A stretch of DNA of 64,000 nucleotides from Megamerina dolium (taxonomy: Eukaryota; Arthropoda; Insecta; Diptera; Megamerinidae). The first letter of the stretch is position 1. Each line of letters begins with the position of its first letter. Below, piece after piece: positions 1 to 13,637 of this stretch. Below the pieces are notes generated by a model, which worked only from the letters and a program-made list of their open reading frames with translations, did not search any database and was not told where the DNA came from. A program made the position numbers and the translations under genes. Location: positions 110,368,917 through 110,432,916 of the forward strand of contig OY978525.1 of assembly GCA_963854835.1 (NCBI GenBank), read 5' to 3'.

Positions 1-1111
1 TCCTAGCTTTTTAACCGACGAACTAGAGGAGAATAACTATAAATGTGCCAAATATATAAATTCCTGTCCCGAAGATGCATACCGTGTAGAGAGCGATATT
101 GTTGCTGGTGTCACTACTGCCACTGCCCATTCCGAACGATCCATATCTGTGGATCGTTTTGTCAAACGTTACGAAGATCAGATACATTTTGAGAATACAC
201 GCGAATTACTCGAAGATGTTCGAGAAAAAATACGCTTATTATCACGATCCCACAACGAACAACCGACGTACAATGACGAAAGTCATGCGATTACGGACGA
301 TGCCATTCAACACGCAACAACAACGACAGCGGAATTATTACCCAAAGAACTCGAAAGTATAATTAAGACACTTAAAATCGAACTAGAAGCATATTTAAGT
401 CGTATGAATCAGCACAGTGAGCTTGAGATAAAACAACTATACAGTGGACTGGTTAAGAATCATAATATTGTAAAAATGAAGAAAGCTTTCGAGCGACGTC
501 GCTCCACACATAGTCTTAGCGCCCACGATTCAGAATATGATTATGACGCGTACGAGGCGATACGTGATGGTGTACTCATTTCGAATTTCGGTGTGCCGCT
601 TAGTATACGACAAAAAATTACCTCGATTCGTTGCGCGAGTGATCCGAATTTTAAAATGAAACGTAAATCATTGAATGAAGTATTTCCCACAGCTGAATGC
701 TATATTGAGACATGTGATAATAAACATAGTGCATCATCGTTAGCGGATGGAAGCAATCGTATATATATGCAGGCGCCGAGAACTCAAATGCAACGAAATC
801 TCTCATTTCACAAACCGATTCTCAATAAATTAGATGCTAATGTTCAAACGAATCATGTTCATGAAGCGGGTAGTGCTATAAGAGTCGCGGGTAGTAGCGT
901 TGCTGGAGGTGGCGGCGGCATCGGTGGCACTGCTGGTGGTGGTAGTGGTGCTGAATCCAGTGGATCTGGTGATAAGGATGCAATCTTGGATTGGCATCGT
1001 AAAAAGCCAAGCATTTGGGAAATGTATTACGGCACCAATCGTATGAATCAATCATTGCTGGATAAACGCAATGATATGATTCTAAATACTAATCACCCGA
1101 CAATGTCATAT
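1..1111 (+). CDS. Partial host exon, unrecognised protein
   Basis: The frame beginning at base 2 is open from the left edge to a consensus 5' splice site (GTAAGT at 1112-1117), giving exactly 370 codons and a phase-0 exon end. Reading past the donor meets a stop at 1133-1135, as expected for intron. No initiator belongs here: the exon is internal and continues leftward beyond the window. The protein is hydrophilic, with two charged helical stretches (about residues 50-85 and 110-165) that could form coiled coils, a basic patch (KKAFERRR), a Gly-rich linker (about residues 300-325) and a conserved-looking tail, KKPSIWEMYYGTNR, just before the splice site. There is no signal peptide or membrane segment. 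Codon use and GC content are clearly higher than in the flanking DNA. I do not recognise the family; it looks like a cytoplasmic scaffold or regulatory protein, but no function can be assigned. Confidence 0.8.
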
Positions 1112-1117
1112 GTAAGT
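1112..1117 (+). promoter_or_regulatory. 5' splice donor GTAAGT
   Basis: Perfect metazoan donor (TAT|GTAAGTA) at the end of the only host-like open frame. It marks the start of an intron that may cover much or all of the rest of the window. Confidence 0.75.
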
Positions 1118-1816
1118 ACATGCAAATATATTTAAATAGATCGACAATTAGTTTTAAACATGTAAATATGTATAAAAGTATGTAAAAGCACATTATACTC
1201 ATAGTATATTTATGTACAATATATTTAAAAAAATAATAGCTGGAAAATGATGTCAAGTGTCTGTTGCAATAATTTCGTCATATATACTTGCTCTTCTAGA
1301 AGCAATCAAACGGTTAAAATTCATAAGAAAAAAACAAGATTAAAATACACCGAAAAATTTTGTGGTACGCTAGTTGCTAATAGCATGAGCTTATCACATT
1401 TAAATACGAAAATTCAATAATTTTTAACAAGTGATATAAATTTAATGTCATTGGTTTTGGCATAAATTTAATTTATTAATAATAAAATACTTCTGGTAAT
1501 ATTACATGATACTCATCGAGCAATGAAAATATTTATTAACACTACCACCTTGTTAATTTAGTGAACTTGCCCATACTACACCTTGTATTCCAGCAAACTC
1601 GAGTACGTGCATAAAGTGTAGAAACAAATGTTTCGCCTTATAGCTCCATTTGTGCTTCTTCTCAAAAAGTACAAGTAAAAATGACAAATTTATGAACTAC
1701 AAACCTTGGTGGTTTATACAGGGTGTTGCTTTTTTCTTGTTTGTTTTTAAATTTAAAAAAAAAAAAACATAATTTTTGTGGAAATTAGAACTTTGGGATA
1801 TGTATATATATATGGG
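1118..1816. other. AT-rich intronic stretch, no gene
   Basis: Low-complexity AT-rich sequence following the donor, with no open frame or repeat I can support. It ends in a short TA run that abuts the mariner at 1817. Confidence 0.5.
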
Positions 1817-3087
1817 ACGAGGGCTGTCCCAAAACTACCTTACCTAACAAAGAAACACAAAGAAACAAATTTGGGAAAACATTTCTTTATTTCTCAACAT
1901 AATCTCCTTTTAGCTCTATACACGTTTCCCAGCGATATTCTATAGCTTCCGTACCCCGTTTATAGTATGAACTGTCTAGCTTATTAAAATAGCCATCTAC
2001 CGTAAACTCTACCTCTTCAAGCCATTTTTTCAAATTTGGAAATAAAAAATAATCCGAAGGAGCTAAATCTGGCGAAAAAGGTGCATGCTAAAGCAATTCG
2101 AACTTTAACTCATTGACTTTGGCCATCGCAATAGCGGATGTATGAACTCATGCATTGTCTTGATGGAAGAACACTTTCTTTTTCGCCAAATGCGACATTT
2201 TCCTTTAATTTCATCACCTAAACGCTGCAACATATTGGAATAATACTCGCCGTTCTTTGTTTTTACGTTTTGAAGATAATCAATAAAAATTATCCCACGT
2301 GCATCCCAGAAAAGCAGACACCACAATCTTGCCTGCAGATGGAACTATCTTCGCCTTCTTTGGACACGATTCTCCCCTTTCAGTACACTGTTTTGACTCC
2401 TTCTTTGTCTCAGGTATAAAGTGGTGGACCCATGTCTTATCCATGGTTACGAATCGACGCAAAAACTCAGATTTATTACTGTGAAACATCACCAAACACT
2501 TTATAGAAACATTTTCACGACGTTGTTTTTGTTCTATTGTGAGCAAACGCGGCACCCATCTTACACACAGCTTTTTCATCTCCATATTTTCGGTCAATAT
2601 ACAATATATAGTACTTTTTGAAATGCCACCTAGCTCACGCACCTTCTGCCGGCGATCATCCAATACTATTTTGTGGATTTTCTTAACCGTTTCTGGCGTG
2701 GTCACCTCAATTGGTCGACCACTACGGTGTTCGTCTTGGCAGCTCATACGACCTCATTTAAACTCTGCCATCCAATATTTTATGGTCGTAAACGAAGGAG
2801 AAGAATCCCCCAGAGTGGAATCTAGTTCAGCTTTAATATTCGTTGGACTGAGACCTTTCAAATGAAAGTATTGAATTACATAATGGTGACCAATTTTTTC
2901 CATGTTTACAAATTCACTGAGGTCGTTAACATTCGATGGCTCCAAAAAAAAAATGCTAAAGAACGTGGCGCCTTGAAACTTACAACATATATTTTATAAG
3001 GTTGCCACTTTGCACCAAAGTATTTTTTTTTTCAAACTACTGCCGCCAATTATATATCAGGTCGGATAGTTCTAGCACTACCCTCGT
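1817..3087 (-). mobile_element. mariner element, irritans-like, degenerate
   Basis: The ends form imperfect inverted repeats of 29 bp (1817-1845 and 3059-3087; 21 of 29 match), both starting ACGAGGG. The right end abuts TA; the left TA is mutated. The length of 1271 bp is normal for mariner. It encodes a broken transposase on the minus strand. Confidence 0.88.
1887..2945 (-). pseudogene. mariner transposase pseudogene (DD34D)
   Basis: The transposase would cut and paste the surrounding mariner. Reading from 2945: an N-terminal helix-turn-helix region (MEPSNVNDLSEF... to about 2754), then RSGRPIEV, a second helix-turn-helix and KKLCVRWVPRLLT, then the first catalytic block TMDKTWVHHF (Asp kept). 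Another frame continues through WDARGIIFIDYL to the second Asp block (HQDNA at ~2145-2170, where the next codon is a TGA stop) and the third block SPDLAPSDYFLFPNL (~2040-2075). Stops also occur near 2750 and 2090, and at least one frameshift lies near 2300. The coding span of about 353 codons matches the usual ~345. All three Asp codons survive, but the frame is broken at several places. Family assignment is secure; the subfamily (irritans-like) is inference. Confidence 0.85.
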
Positions 3088-4749
<1,662 letters not shown>

Positions 4750-4759
4750 CTTTTAAATA

Positions 4760-5110
4760 AATAGCTTTTCTTCCTATTTTCGAAAAAAGCATTCGACTAT
4801 CTTTTGAAAGTTATCCTTATTCAAATATAACTTAATTGGATTTTTCTATTTTATAGTCATCGGAAGAAATGTTCCTTGGCATCTTCGCCATAGATGATTT
4901 AATAGTTGGTACACCTTCATAAAATAATCCCCTCATGGTAAATTTCAGTATAGGGAAAAGCAAATGGTCACATGGAGACAGATTAGATGAAAATAGAGGA
5001 TTGTCAATAACACTGCAATCGCTCACATGTCGCCACATTCAAGTCATATTTCTAAAGCCTTTTCACACAATGGTTTCAAAACTTCTAAATAAATATATAA
5101 AGAATATTAT
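4760..5110 (-). mobile_element. mariner C-terminal relic
   Basis: Minus-strand reading at 4832-5038 contains NPLFSSNLSPCDHLLFPILK followed by an MRG..YEGV block. This aligns with the third catalytic block of mariner transposases (SPDLAPCDFFLFPKLK...RG) and the downstream helix. The N-terminal two thirds and both ends are not recognisable. The limits given are approximate. Confidence 0.6.
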
Positions 5111-5512
5111 CCGATGATCGTCTGACCTTCAAAGATAAATCCTTTGCGTTTTTTTCTTTACCTGCAATACCTACTATTTAAGTCCCTAAAAGGACAAAAC
5201 AACACTCAGCTATTGTATTTGTTAATAATAAAGGAATATATTCAAATGTTAAAAAAAAGTTTACGCCTCTAGGGATATATTTTGGACATGTCAGAAAACT
5301 GCGAAATTGCAATTATATCGAAACGCCGAAAATTTCTGCTTTCCATGATCACCAAATTAAAGAATGATTCAAGCCAAACAATATTCATGAACCACATTTT
5401 ACTCCTCAATATCACCGCTTTCAGAATTTATTGTAAGCAAGGAATATGTCACATAGTTCACTGTGCACAATTCACAGCTCTAAACGAACTTAACAAAACA
5501 TCGAAAATAAGC
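5111..5512. other. AT-rich spacer, no gene
   Basis: No supported coding or structural feature. The open frame 5282-5527 has no recognisable motif and runs into the RTE relic. Confidence 0.4.
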
Positions 5513-6722
5513 CACTTACATCTGTAGCCATTAAACCCGAAACTCGATTTACGCCGACTTTGACGAGCTTCGTGTGGGTACCGTAGCTCAGTGGTTAGTG
5601 CGTTAGCCTTCTGATTTGGTCGTGGGTTCAATCCCCGGCTGAAGCATAACAAAATTTTATATCGAAAAAATTTTTCTTTGGAATGGTACCCACCTGCCGG
5701 CAAAAATTGGCTATTTTTCCGGTAGTAACAATTTGCCAAAAATGCTTCTTAAAAGAGCTCTAATGCTTTCCAAATTTAACACGCACAACAGTATCGGAAG
5801 AGAAGCTCGGTGGTATCACAACGGACCTTTCTGGCCTAAGTGTGTCCTCTCAGAAAGAGGGCAGCCACATAACCTAACCTAACCTTGGCGCGCTTCGCTA
5901 GCCATCTCTACCCTTCGCTAACTGGCGCCAGTTATAAATTTCAAGGTCTACCTCTTCTGCCTTGTCCAAAAATCTCCGAAAACTCCAAGCATTCTCTCAT
6001 CTGAGGTGGAGATAGTCCAAACTTCAACGCCATATGTAAGACAGGCATGATGAGAGGCTTGTAGAGTGTAGTTTTCATTTTTCGAGAGAGGGCTGGACTT
6101 TTCAATTGCCCAAAGTAGCACCTGTTAGCAAGAGTGATCTCCAAATGGGGTTTCGCAGAAATACCGCACTCAGACATTGCTAGAAGTATTTCCTTACCGG
6201 ACTGTCGAAAACGGCTTTATAATCACCAAGTAGATGGTGTTTTGTTTCTCTTGGGTCTTCTCCAGGATTTGGCGCCAGTGTGAAAATTTGCTCGATGCTA
6301 GATTTACCAGGCCTGAAGCCATGCTGATAAAGTCCCATCAGGTTGTTAAGCGTAGGCCTCAATCTTTCACACAGCACGCTCGATATGATCTTATATACGA
6401 TACTAAGAAGACTTATTCCACGACAGTTGGTGCAAATTGTGGGGCCTTCTTTCTAATATATAGGACAGAGAACATTAAGCCTCCAACCATCGGTCATGGT
6501 GAGCACCTCATCGCCTTCGATCTTAAGCAACTCGTCAGGCAGACCGTCAGCACCTACAGCTTTGTTGTTTTTCAGCATAGAAATGATCTCTCCGACCTCA
6601 TCATGATCGGGTGGTGGAATATCGATATCATCATCCGTGATTGGGGAGTTCGAGAGATCGCCTCCGCTGGCGGAATTGTTCACACCGTCGTTATTCATGG
6701 AGAAGTGTTCTCTCCACACAAG
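5513..6722 (-). mobile_element. RTE-clade LINE relic (3' part), SINE inside
   Basis: Minus-strand, 5'-truncated and internally deleted copy of the RTE element at 41155-44520. The 3' terminus is at ~5513-5572 (TCGATTTA...GCCGA...GCTTCG matches the intact copy). The element resumes at 5884 after a SINE and runs to ~6722. Recognisable blocks are ALSRKMKTTLYKPLIMPVL, GFRPGKSSIEQIFTL, a palm fragment GDYKAVFDSPVRKY, and LKNNKAVGADGLPDELLK. Most of the catalytic domain, including the YADD region, and the endonuclease are missing. Confidence 0.85.
5573..5883 (+). mobile_element. SINE copy 1 (subfamily A, full length)
   Basis: Head GTAGCTCAGTGGTTAGTGCG (A box) and GTCGTGGGTTCAATCCCCGG (B box); body ...GGAAGAGAAGCTCGG; 3' end GGCAGCCACATAACCTAACC. 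It is flanked by an imperfect 13-bp duplication (5560-5572 TTGACGAGCTTCG; 5884-5896 TTGGCGCGCTTCG; 11 of 13) whose sequence belongs to the interrupted RTE relic. Confidence 0.9.
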
Positions 6723-8300
6723 TACAACATACAAAACAAAATAAAGTATTTATATTTCAAACGAAACAAAATAAATTACAATATGTTTTATTAAATAACA
6801 GAACTCAAAACAACAACAAATTTAACATAAAACCTGCGAAGAACGCAGTTGACTTAAATATATATCATGCATGAAAAGAGGTTGTTAAATATCACAACCG
6901 TGCAATGTATTAGTCCAATATATTGGCACGCGCTTAACATACTATGGCACACTTATTTCCTACAAATTTTTGTGCAATAATATTAACACATATATTTCCC
7001 CCATAAAAATATCGATATTATGGCAAAAGCTCTTCTTAAAAAGTGCTTTAAACTACGTGCACACTACATGTTAATTATGATTAACAAAATTAGGTCGGCA
7101 ATCAGCTGTTGAATATGGTGACACAAGCACACTTGTACTTTTCCTTGTGAAAATTTATATGACTCACTTATTTTTACATTTCTTTTAATGCAGATAACAT
7201 CAATTTGCAAAATAGTTTTCGCTTTGGTGTACATCTAAAAAAAAAATATTTTAAACATTTATTATTATACGATAAATTATATAATAAAATTTTATTAGAC
7301 ACGTGGCACAGTGGCATACATGTACTTATATATTTATTAGTACATTTTGGTAAATCATTTAAATAATATTTTACATAATAATCGAGAGCAATATTTTTCA
7401 CAAAGACATATTCATCATTTTTATGAGAAACTATTGCATACAAAAAGGGTGTGATTTTAAACCATCAGCTATTTGAAATAAAATATAATTTAATGTATAT
7501 GAATTATGGTAAAACTGATGAAACTGAACTTCTTTTATACAGAACAAAAAAAAACGATTATGGAAATAATGCAGTACTCGTCATCGATGAATTAATTATT
7601 AAGTTTGGATGGAGTCTATGGAGCATTACAGTACATTTTTTCCAATTTTTTCCATGATATTGCTCTTGTTCTTAAGGTTTTGATTTCAACAAAGATTTGT
7701 ACACATGAGAAAATCCAAAAGAATCTGAAAATATACATCAAAAGAAGATATACATATTTTTCACTTAGAGCTGAGGATCGGATCCGCTTACTTCTAAAGT
7801 ATCGATATAAATCCTATATTAGTTTATTTCCAAATCTATGTTTTAAAAAAAAAAACACCTTTTCACTATGTAGCATACATACATATGTCAATGAGACAAC
7901 AATGAATGTGTTATATTAACACATTAGACATGTTCAAACTGCAAACATAATTAACACCTTTGTCATATTTTACGTTGATCTTTTTCGCAACTACAATACA
8001 TAATCACTCATCCGTTTGTAAGCAGCCAGTCAGCCAGTCAGCCAGTTTGCTATTGCAATATTATTTTCCACATTAACTAATTTGTACGTGTGCATATCCA
8101 TTTAACCAGATACATAGACCTGTTGACTGAGTTTTCTTTTTAATTTTAAAAGTTTACCGATTGTATAGGGAGATGAAGAAAATATTCCAAAAAAAAAGTA
8201 CAAATATTACAACTAACTCAACCAAGTATGTTAACTAGTTAAACTATTCATTTACTGAAAATACAATAATGTAAAAATATTCATTAAAAAACATAAATTT
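6723..8300. other. AT-rich spacer, no gene
   Basis: Low-GC DNA with several short frames (7174-7443, 7451-7657, 7605-7919) that lack recognisable motifs and have intergenic-like composition. There is a short CAGCCAGT tandem repeat near 8026-8046. Confidence 0.45.
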
Positions 8301-8560
8301 ATGTACATTAAGGTGGTCCACAAAGGTGGGAAACAAATGTCATCGTAGAAAACCGGGCAAATAATGTTCTTAGATGCTTAACAAATTCTTTGATTAGCAT
8401 ATCGTACCTTCACTAATAAAGAGATGTATTTCGAAATCTTCATTTTTTGAGATTTTTTTATAAAATTAATAAACTTAGTGCAGAGAGTAACTTCAGTCAA
8501 ACTAAAACCACAATGTGACAAAAATAATGGTGAGACATAATTCTGAATCTCTTTCTAGTA

Positions 8561-9803
8561 ACGGGTGATCTTTTAAGAGTCTGCGGATTTGATTTAAAAA
8601 AAAAAACACATAAAATTTAGAGAAATGTATGAAATCTTTATTTGAGTCGATAGAAAAATTTAATGTTTAAAGATAATTTCATGTAAATGTTGACCGCGGC
8701 TGCGCCTCAAATGGTTCATACGCTGGGTGCAATTTTGGCGCACTCTCTCCAACATATCAGTCGGTATCTCACGAATAAATTCTTCAATATTGGCTTCCAG
8801 TGCGTCAACCGTGGCGGGCTTGTCGCTATAGACACGAGCCTTAACATAGCCCCACAAAAAATAGTCTAAACGCATTGAATCGCAAGATCTAGGTGGCCAA
8901 TTGACCGGCCCCAAACGTGATATCAATTCTTCACCGAACTCGCCTCTCAATTGGGCCATTGCTTCATGTGTTGTGTGGCATGTGGCATCGTCTTGTTGAA
9001 ACCACATGTCAGCCAAGTCCGGCTCTTCTATTTTGGGGAGAAAAAAAAGTTTATAATCATCGCACGGTAGCGTTCAATGATGCCACCGTCCCAAAATCCA
9101 CACCAAACAGTGCATTTTTCGGTATGTATTGGCAGTTCTTGCAATGCTTCTGCCTGCTCTTCACACTAAATACAGCAATTTTGATTGTTCACGTCCATCC
9201 ATTCAACCAGAAATGAGCTTAGTCGCTGATCACAATTTTGCGATAAAAAAGTGGATCTCATCCAACTTTGCCATCGCCCATTCACCAAAAGTTTGCCCTT
9301 GTGTTAGGTCATGTGGCTTCAGTTCTTGCATCAGCTGTATCTTAAAAAATTTTGCATCCAAATCCTTCCAAAAAATTTTCCACATAGTGGAGTAACAGAG
9401 GCCAAATTGCTGCGAACGACGCCTAATCGAGAATTCACGGTCATCAACAACACTGAGGGATACAGCTGTGATATTTTCCTCTGTCCGCACTCTACGTATG
9501 CGTGTTGGTGATTTAATGTCCAATAATGTAAATTTGGTCGCGAACGTTAGTCACAAGATTCCGAATAGGCGCCTCAGAAGGTCGCCCAAACTGACTATAA
9601 AAGGGAAGAAGAGCACGGTACACTTTCTTGCATAAATTTTGATAATAAAATTCAATAATCTGCAAACGTTGTTCGTTTGATAGTCGATTCATGGTTATAT
9701 TGTAGACCAAACCGAACATGTTTGACAGTAACATGTTACACGAAAACAGCTGAGCTGCCAAAAACAGTATTGCCAAAGAGAAAGTTGCTAAAAAATCACC
9801 GTG
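8561..9803 (-). mobile_element. rosa-type mariner (DD41D), copy A
   Basis: TA duplications (8559-8560, 9804-9805) flank terminal repeats ACGGGTGATCTTTTAAG (left) and CACGGTGATTTTTTAGC (right, complement). At 1243 bp this is the most complete of the three related copies in the window. Confidence 0.85.
8660..9692 (-). pseudogene. DD41D mariner transposase pseudogene
   Basis: From MNRLSNEQRLQIIEFYYQN (start at 9692) through a helix-turn-helix region, SIRRRSQQFGLCYSTMWKI and ELKPHDLTQGQTFGEWAMAKL, to FQQDDATCHTTHEAMAQLRG...NWPPRSCDSMRLDYFLWGYVK and the C-terminal SRGQHLHEIIFKH. From the second Asp (QQD) to the last Asp (RLDYFLW) there are 41 intervening residues, the DD41D spacing, rather than the 34 of ordinary mariner. 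The open parts sit in different frames (8660-9016, 9230-9523, 9513-9776), so there are at least two frameshifts plus stops and a small deletion near 9035-9060. Non-functional. Confidence 0.85.
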
Positions 9804-9915
9804 TATAATATAAATAAATAAATAAAACTATAATTGCGTTTTCCCCACAAAACTTAAATTTTGAATTAATTTTCTTTATTATTAAAGGCGCAATATTTCA
9901 TGAGTATTCCCAAAA

Positions 9916-10131
9916 GTAACATCTTGCCATGAAAAAGCTTCTGAAAAGAACTCTGTGACAAAGCTCAGAAAAAGTGATGTCACAAGTGTTCTGCCGTTCG
10001 GAACCGGCTAAAATAAGTAGGTCCATTCTAATACTGTCCAAAATTTAAGACGCACAACAGTAATGGAAGAGAAGCTCGGCCAATGAGCCCTTTGGGGCTT
10101 TAAGTGCCACATATTTATTTTTTATTTTTTT
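9916..10131 (+). mobile_element. SINE copy 2 (subfamily B, 5'-truncated)
   Basis: Starts inside the body (GTAACATCTTGCC) and ends GCCACATATTTATTTTTT. An exact 11-bp duplication TATTCCCAAAA flanks it (9905-9915, 10132-10142). 5' truncation with a duplication is what target-primed reverse transcription produces. Confidence 0.9.
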
Positions 10132-10264
10132 TATTCCCAAAATTTATCCTAAGAATTGTGAAGTTTGGTGTCACCACCTCTTTCGGCAAGAGGAAACATT
10201 TTGGAAGGTACTCCGAACCCATTCTTGAAATAAAAAATTTTGTTTGGACCACCTTAATGTACAT

Positions 10265-12152
10265 ACATTATATGTATAAGTATGTAGGTAGAGTCTCCTC
10301 TATGCCAATGGGTAATTTACAAAACAATACAAAATTTGAGAAACAAAACACTTCATTTACAACTGCCATACAAACAACGGTCTTCCAAAAAGTACTAAAT
10401 TACACACACAAAATTAGCGGAAGTTTGCACTTATAACTAATTTATTTTTAATTTTTTTTTTTTTATGATTTAATTCGACACATCATAATATGTGCAATGT
10501 TATTTTCCAGCTTGATTGAAGCAAATGATGAGGCTGTTAAATGTTATAACATGAAGTTAGTTATGAGTATATGAGTTGCTGATGAATTTGACATTCGATC
10601 AACGAATAAAAATCAAAAAATGATCAAGTAAATATCTATCAGAGTATAGGTATAATATATATATATATATATATATATATGAATACTAATATAAGCATTA
10701 GCGAGTATGAATGTTGCAATTTGCAAACTCTGACGATCGTGACAGTGTAATTTGAAGTTGATAACTACTCGATCATGGTAACAATGAATATATAAGGTAA
10801 AAAAAAAGTTGCTTTTTTCAATAGTTTGTTGCAATCAACAAATATACATATACTGCCAATAATATGAATTAACTTAAGATATATATGTAAGGGCATAACT
10901 AGTTAGTATGCACTAACGTTCATGCTAATAACAATTATTACAACTAACTAATCATATTAATACCTACAATATTTAATTACTGAGTTATGGGAGTTTGAAA
11001 TATAATTGTCTCTTCGAATTGTTTAATAGAAATGGAAAATTTTTTCCAAACATTATCATCACATACACATCTTTTTAATGGATTTTCTCTAACATTACTA
11101 TACTAAGTATTGTTAATGCATTTTAACCAAACTAATAACGCTTAACTATTAAATATGATCTTAGATAATTGAACAGTGTTTATTTATGCTGTCCTATGAA
11201 TACAGTAATGTTGCAATCATTAGCTCAGTAGTATGTAAACATGTTTACATACTGTTAGGTACACTAACAACTTTTTGTTGAAATTTAATATCAATGGAGG
11301 AGGAAAATATTGGACTCCTTTAATGTTAATAATTTTACACACTGATAGTAATTTTTCTACATAAATTGCGAAAATACGCATTTGATGTTTAACGTTTTTT
11401 ACACAGCATTTTTTGCCTCTTTGCGTTGAATTTTTACATTAATAAGGCAACATTGAGGTTCTCTTTACAGGAAAATGTGGAAATATACTATCATATGTGC
11501 GTAATTTTTGGTAGACACATTTATGAACGATACATAAAAATTTCGAGGATTTATTGTATTAATTTCACTTGCACTTTTTAGAGTGTAACTAATTGCTTAC
11601 GCATACATATTTACTATATTTTGAAATATAATTTTTTATTTTCGACTCGTTACATCTTTAATATAACTTCCTATTGCTGTTTATTGCTTAGAGCTATATC
11701 TGTATATGTATGTATACTATGCTAATCGTTAAAAGTACATAGTAATATAGCTTCATAGTGTCAAAGGTGAAGAAAATTTTATTTTTTCTTCTATCATTTA
11801 CTGTACTCATGCAAGATAACGTTTGATAAACTGTACGCTGTCAAATGTCTATGTATGTGGGTGTTTAATTTCTTGTTCATACTGACATATATTTAATACT
11901 TCAGGCCTACTATCAAAAAAAATATTTAGTTATAGGTTTTAGTGGGTCTTTTTCAGTGGATTTGTTTGAGTCACTAAGAATTAGGTGTCTTTATATGAAG
12001 TTTTTTTTGTTGTTGTTTCCGCAAAGGCATTATTAAGTTGGAATATATTTTTGAAATTTATTGAATCGTGAATAAAATACTAAATAAATTTTTTAAAGAA
12101 TATAAATAGCCACTTTTGCTTCTTGACAAGTCCTAGAAGCTTACAAATTCAA
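10265..12152. other. AT-rich spacer, no gene
   Basis: No supported gene. It holds a TA microsatellite (10653-10680) and a perfect 24-bp palindrome at 11230-11253. Confidence 0.45.
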
Positions 12153-12164
12153 CATCTTTATTAA

Positions 12165-12525
12165 AAAAATTTTTTTTTTATTTTTTTTATGATTCTTATA
12201 GACCCCGAAGGGTCCTTTGACTACGCTTCTCTTCTAGTACTGTTGTGCGTGTTAAATTTTGGACAGTATTAGAAGAGACCTGCTTCGATTAGCCGGTTCC
12301 GAACGACAGAACCCTTGTGACATCACTTTTAATGAGCTTTGCCACAGAGCACTTTTAGAAGCTTTTGCGCGGCAAAGTGTTACTGTCGAAAAAATTACCA
12401 ATTGCTAGCCGACAAGTGGGTACCGTTCAAAAAAAATATTTTCGATTCTAAAAGTTGTCACAGCCGGGGATTAATCACACCACCTATGGATCATAAGGCC
12501 AACGCACTAATCACCAATCACGCAT
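12165..12525 (-). mobile_element. SINE copy 3 (subfamily B, full length)
   Basis: Minus strand. An exact 12-bp duplication CATCTTTATTAA flanks it (12153-12164, 12526-12537). The tRNA-like head is eroded (A box hardly recognisable), and the T-rich 3' tail is interrupted. Probably one of the older copies. Confidence 0.88.
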
Positions 12526-12537
12526 CATCTTTATTAA

Positions 12538-12907
12538 TCAATATTACATCGCTAAGAAATATTTCTTCTCAAAATTATTTCAAACATATTGATAATCAGT
12601 TTTACTTTGCATTCTTTAAAAGCAGAACCCCACAATAATAATGCAATGTATTTATAATGTACGATGAACCAGAGTAATACCATAATATAGTTTTTTTTTT
12701 GGTCACTAAATCGTAATCTGTAGTTAAATTTTCGCCAACGTGCTCAGTTCTCCAGTCCTCCACCAGCAAAATTAATATTAAAGTTGTTTTTAATGTCAGA
12801 AAGACACCCGAGAGTGATGGCTGCAATTCGCACTCGGCTTCTAATACCCAGATACCCAAAATCTGCCGGACATCATTCATTTTTTATTGTCAGATCATGA
12901 AATTAAA
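12538..12907. other. Spacer between SINEs, no gene
   Basis: No supported feature. The frame on the minus strand at 12602-12880 has no recognisable domain. Confidence 0.4.
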
Positions 12908-12917
12908 GCTTTATTAT

Positions 12918-13260
12918 ATATTTTTTTTTTATGAGCCCCAAAGGGCTCATTGGCCGAGCTTCTCTTCCATTACTGTTGTGCGTCTTAAATTTTGAACAAT
13001 ATTAGAATGGACCTACTTATTTTAGCCGGTTCCGAACGGCAGAACACTTGTGACATCACTTTTCTGAGCTTTGTCACAGAGTTCTTTTAGAAGCTTTTTC
13101 ATGGCAAGTTGTTACTGTCGGAAGAAATGCCAATTGCTTGCCGACAGGTGGGTACCGTTCGAAAGAAAAATCTTTTCGATATTAAATTTGTTATGCATCA
13201 GCCGGGGATTGAATCACGACCTACAGATCAGAAGGCGAACACACTAACCACTGAGTTACG
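12918..13260 (-). mobile_element. SINE copy 4 (subfamily B)
   Basis: Minus strand; complete from the T-rich tail (GAGCCCCAAAGGGCTC, the complement of the B-type 3' end) to the tRNA-like head (CCACTGAGTTACGG). Flanks GCTTTATTAT (12908-12917) and GCTTTGTTAT (13261-13270) match 9 of 10. Confidence 0.88.
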
Positions 13261-13637
13261 GCTTTGTTATCCTAAATATTGTGTGTTCGACTGCCTTTTC
13301 AGTACACTCAAAAGTATATTGGAAAAGAAAAAATGAAATTTTTGGAAATATCCCCCGATGATAGTCCTGCATATTTTGATTGGGGCTAATATAACAAGGT
13401 TGCTTTCCATTGTTTCGAAATTTAATACTTCTAACATTTCTAGAAGAAAATCTCTGCTAAAAATCTTCTGAGTTCGGTATGAAATGTCCGAAAATCTTCA
13501 TGAGTCTCATATCGGGTGTTTTTTTTTTAAGAGCTTGAGAACTTTGAATCATGAAAAAGAAAAAAAAATATTAATGGAATGAATTTTTTTTTTTTTTAAT
13601 CTGTTAGATAATTTAATGCCACATATTCTTCAAAAAT

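Larger units (their letters stand above)
8305..10260. mobile_element. TTAA-flanked inverted-repeat element with nested TEs
   Basis: A perfect 20-bp inverted repeat, ATGTACATTAAGGTGGTCCA, at 8301-8320 and its complement at 10245-10264. TTAA (8308-8311 and 10254-10257) is the likely target duplication and GGTGGTCCA the terminal repeat. Inside are a rosa-type mariner (8561-9803) and a truncated SINE (9916-10131). What remains (~0.5 kb) is non-coding. This is likely a non-autonomous DNA element of unknown superfamily. Confidence 0.6.

Noticed and set aside
149..1135. A complete 328-codon gene starting at 149
   Set aside because: Base 149 is a GTG codon in a frame that is open to the left edge, and a consensus splice donor lies before the stop. 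It is a partial internal exon.
5866..5883. TAACC repeats as telomere-like sequence
   Set aside because: Only two to three units at SINE 3' ends; they are the SINE tail, and flies lack simple telomere repeats.
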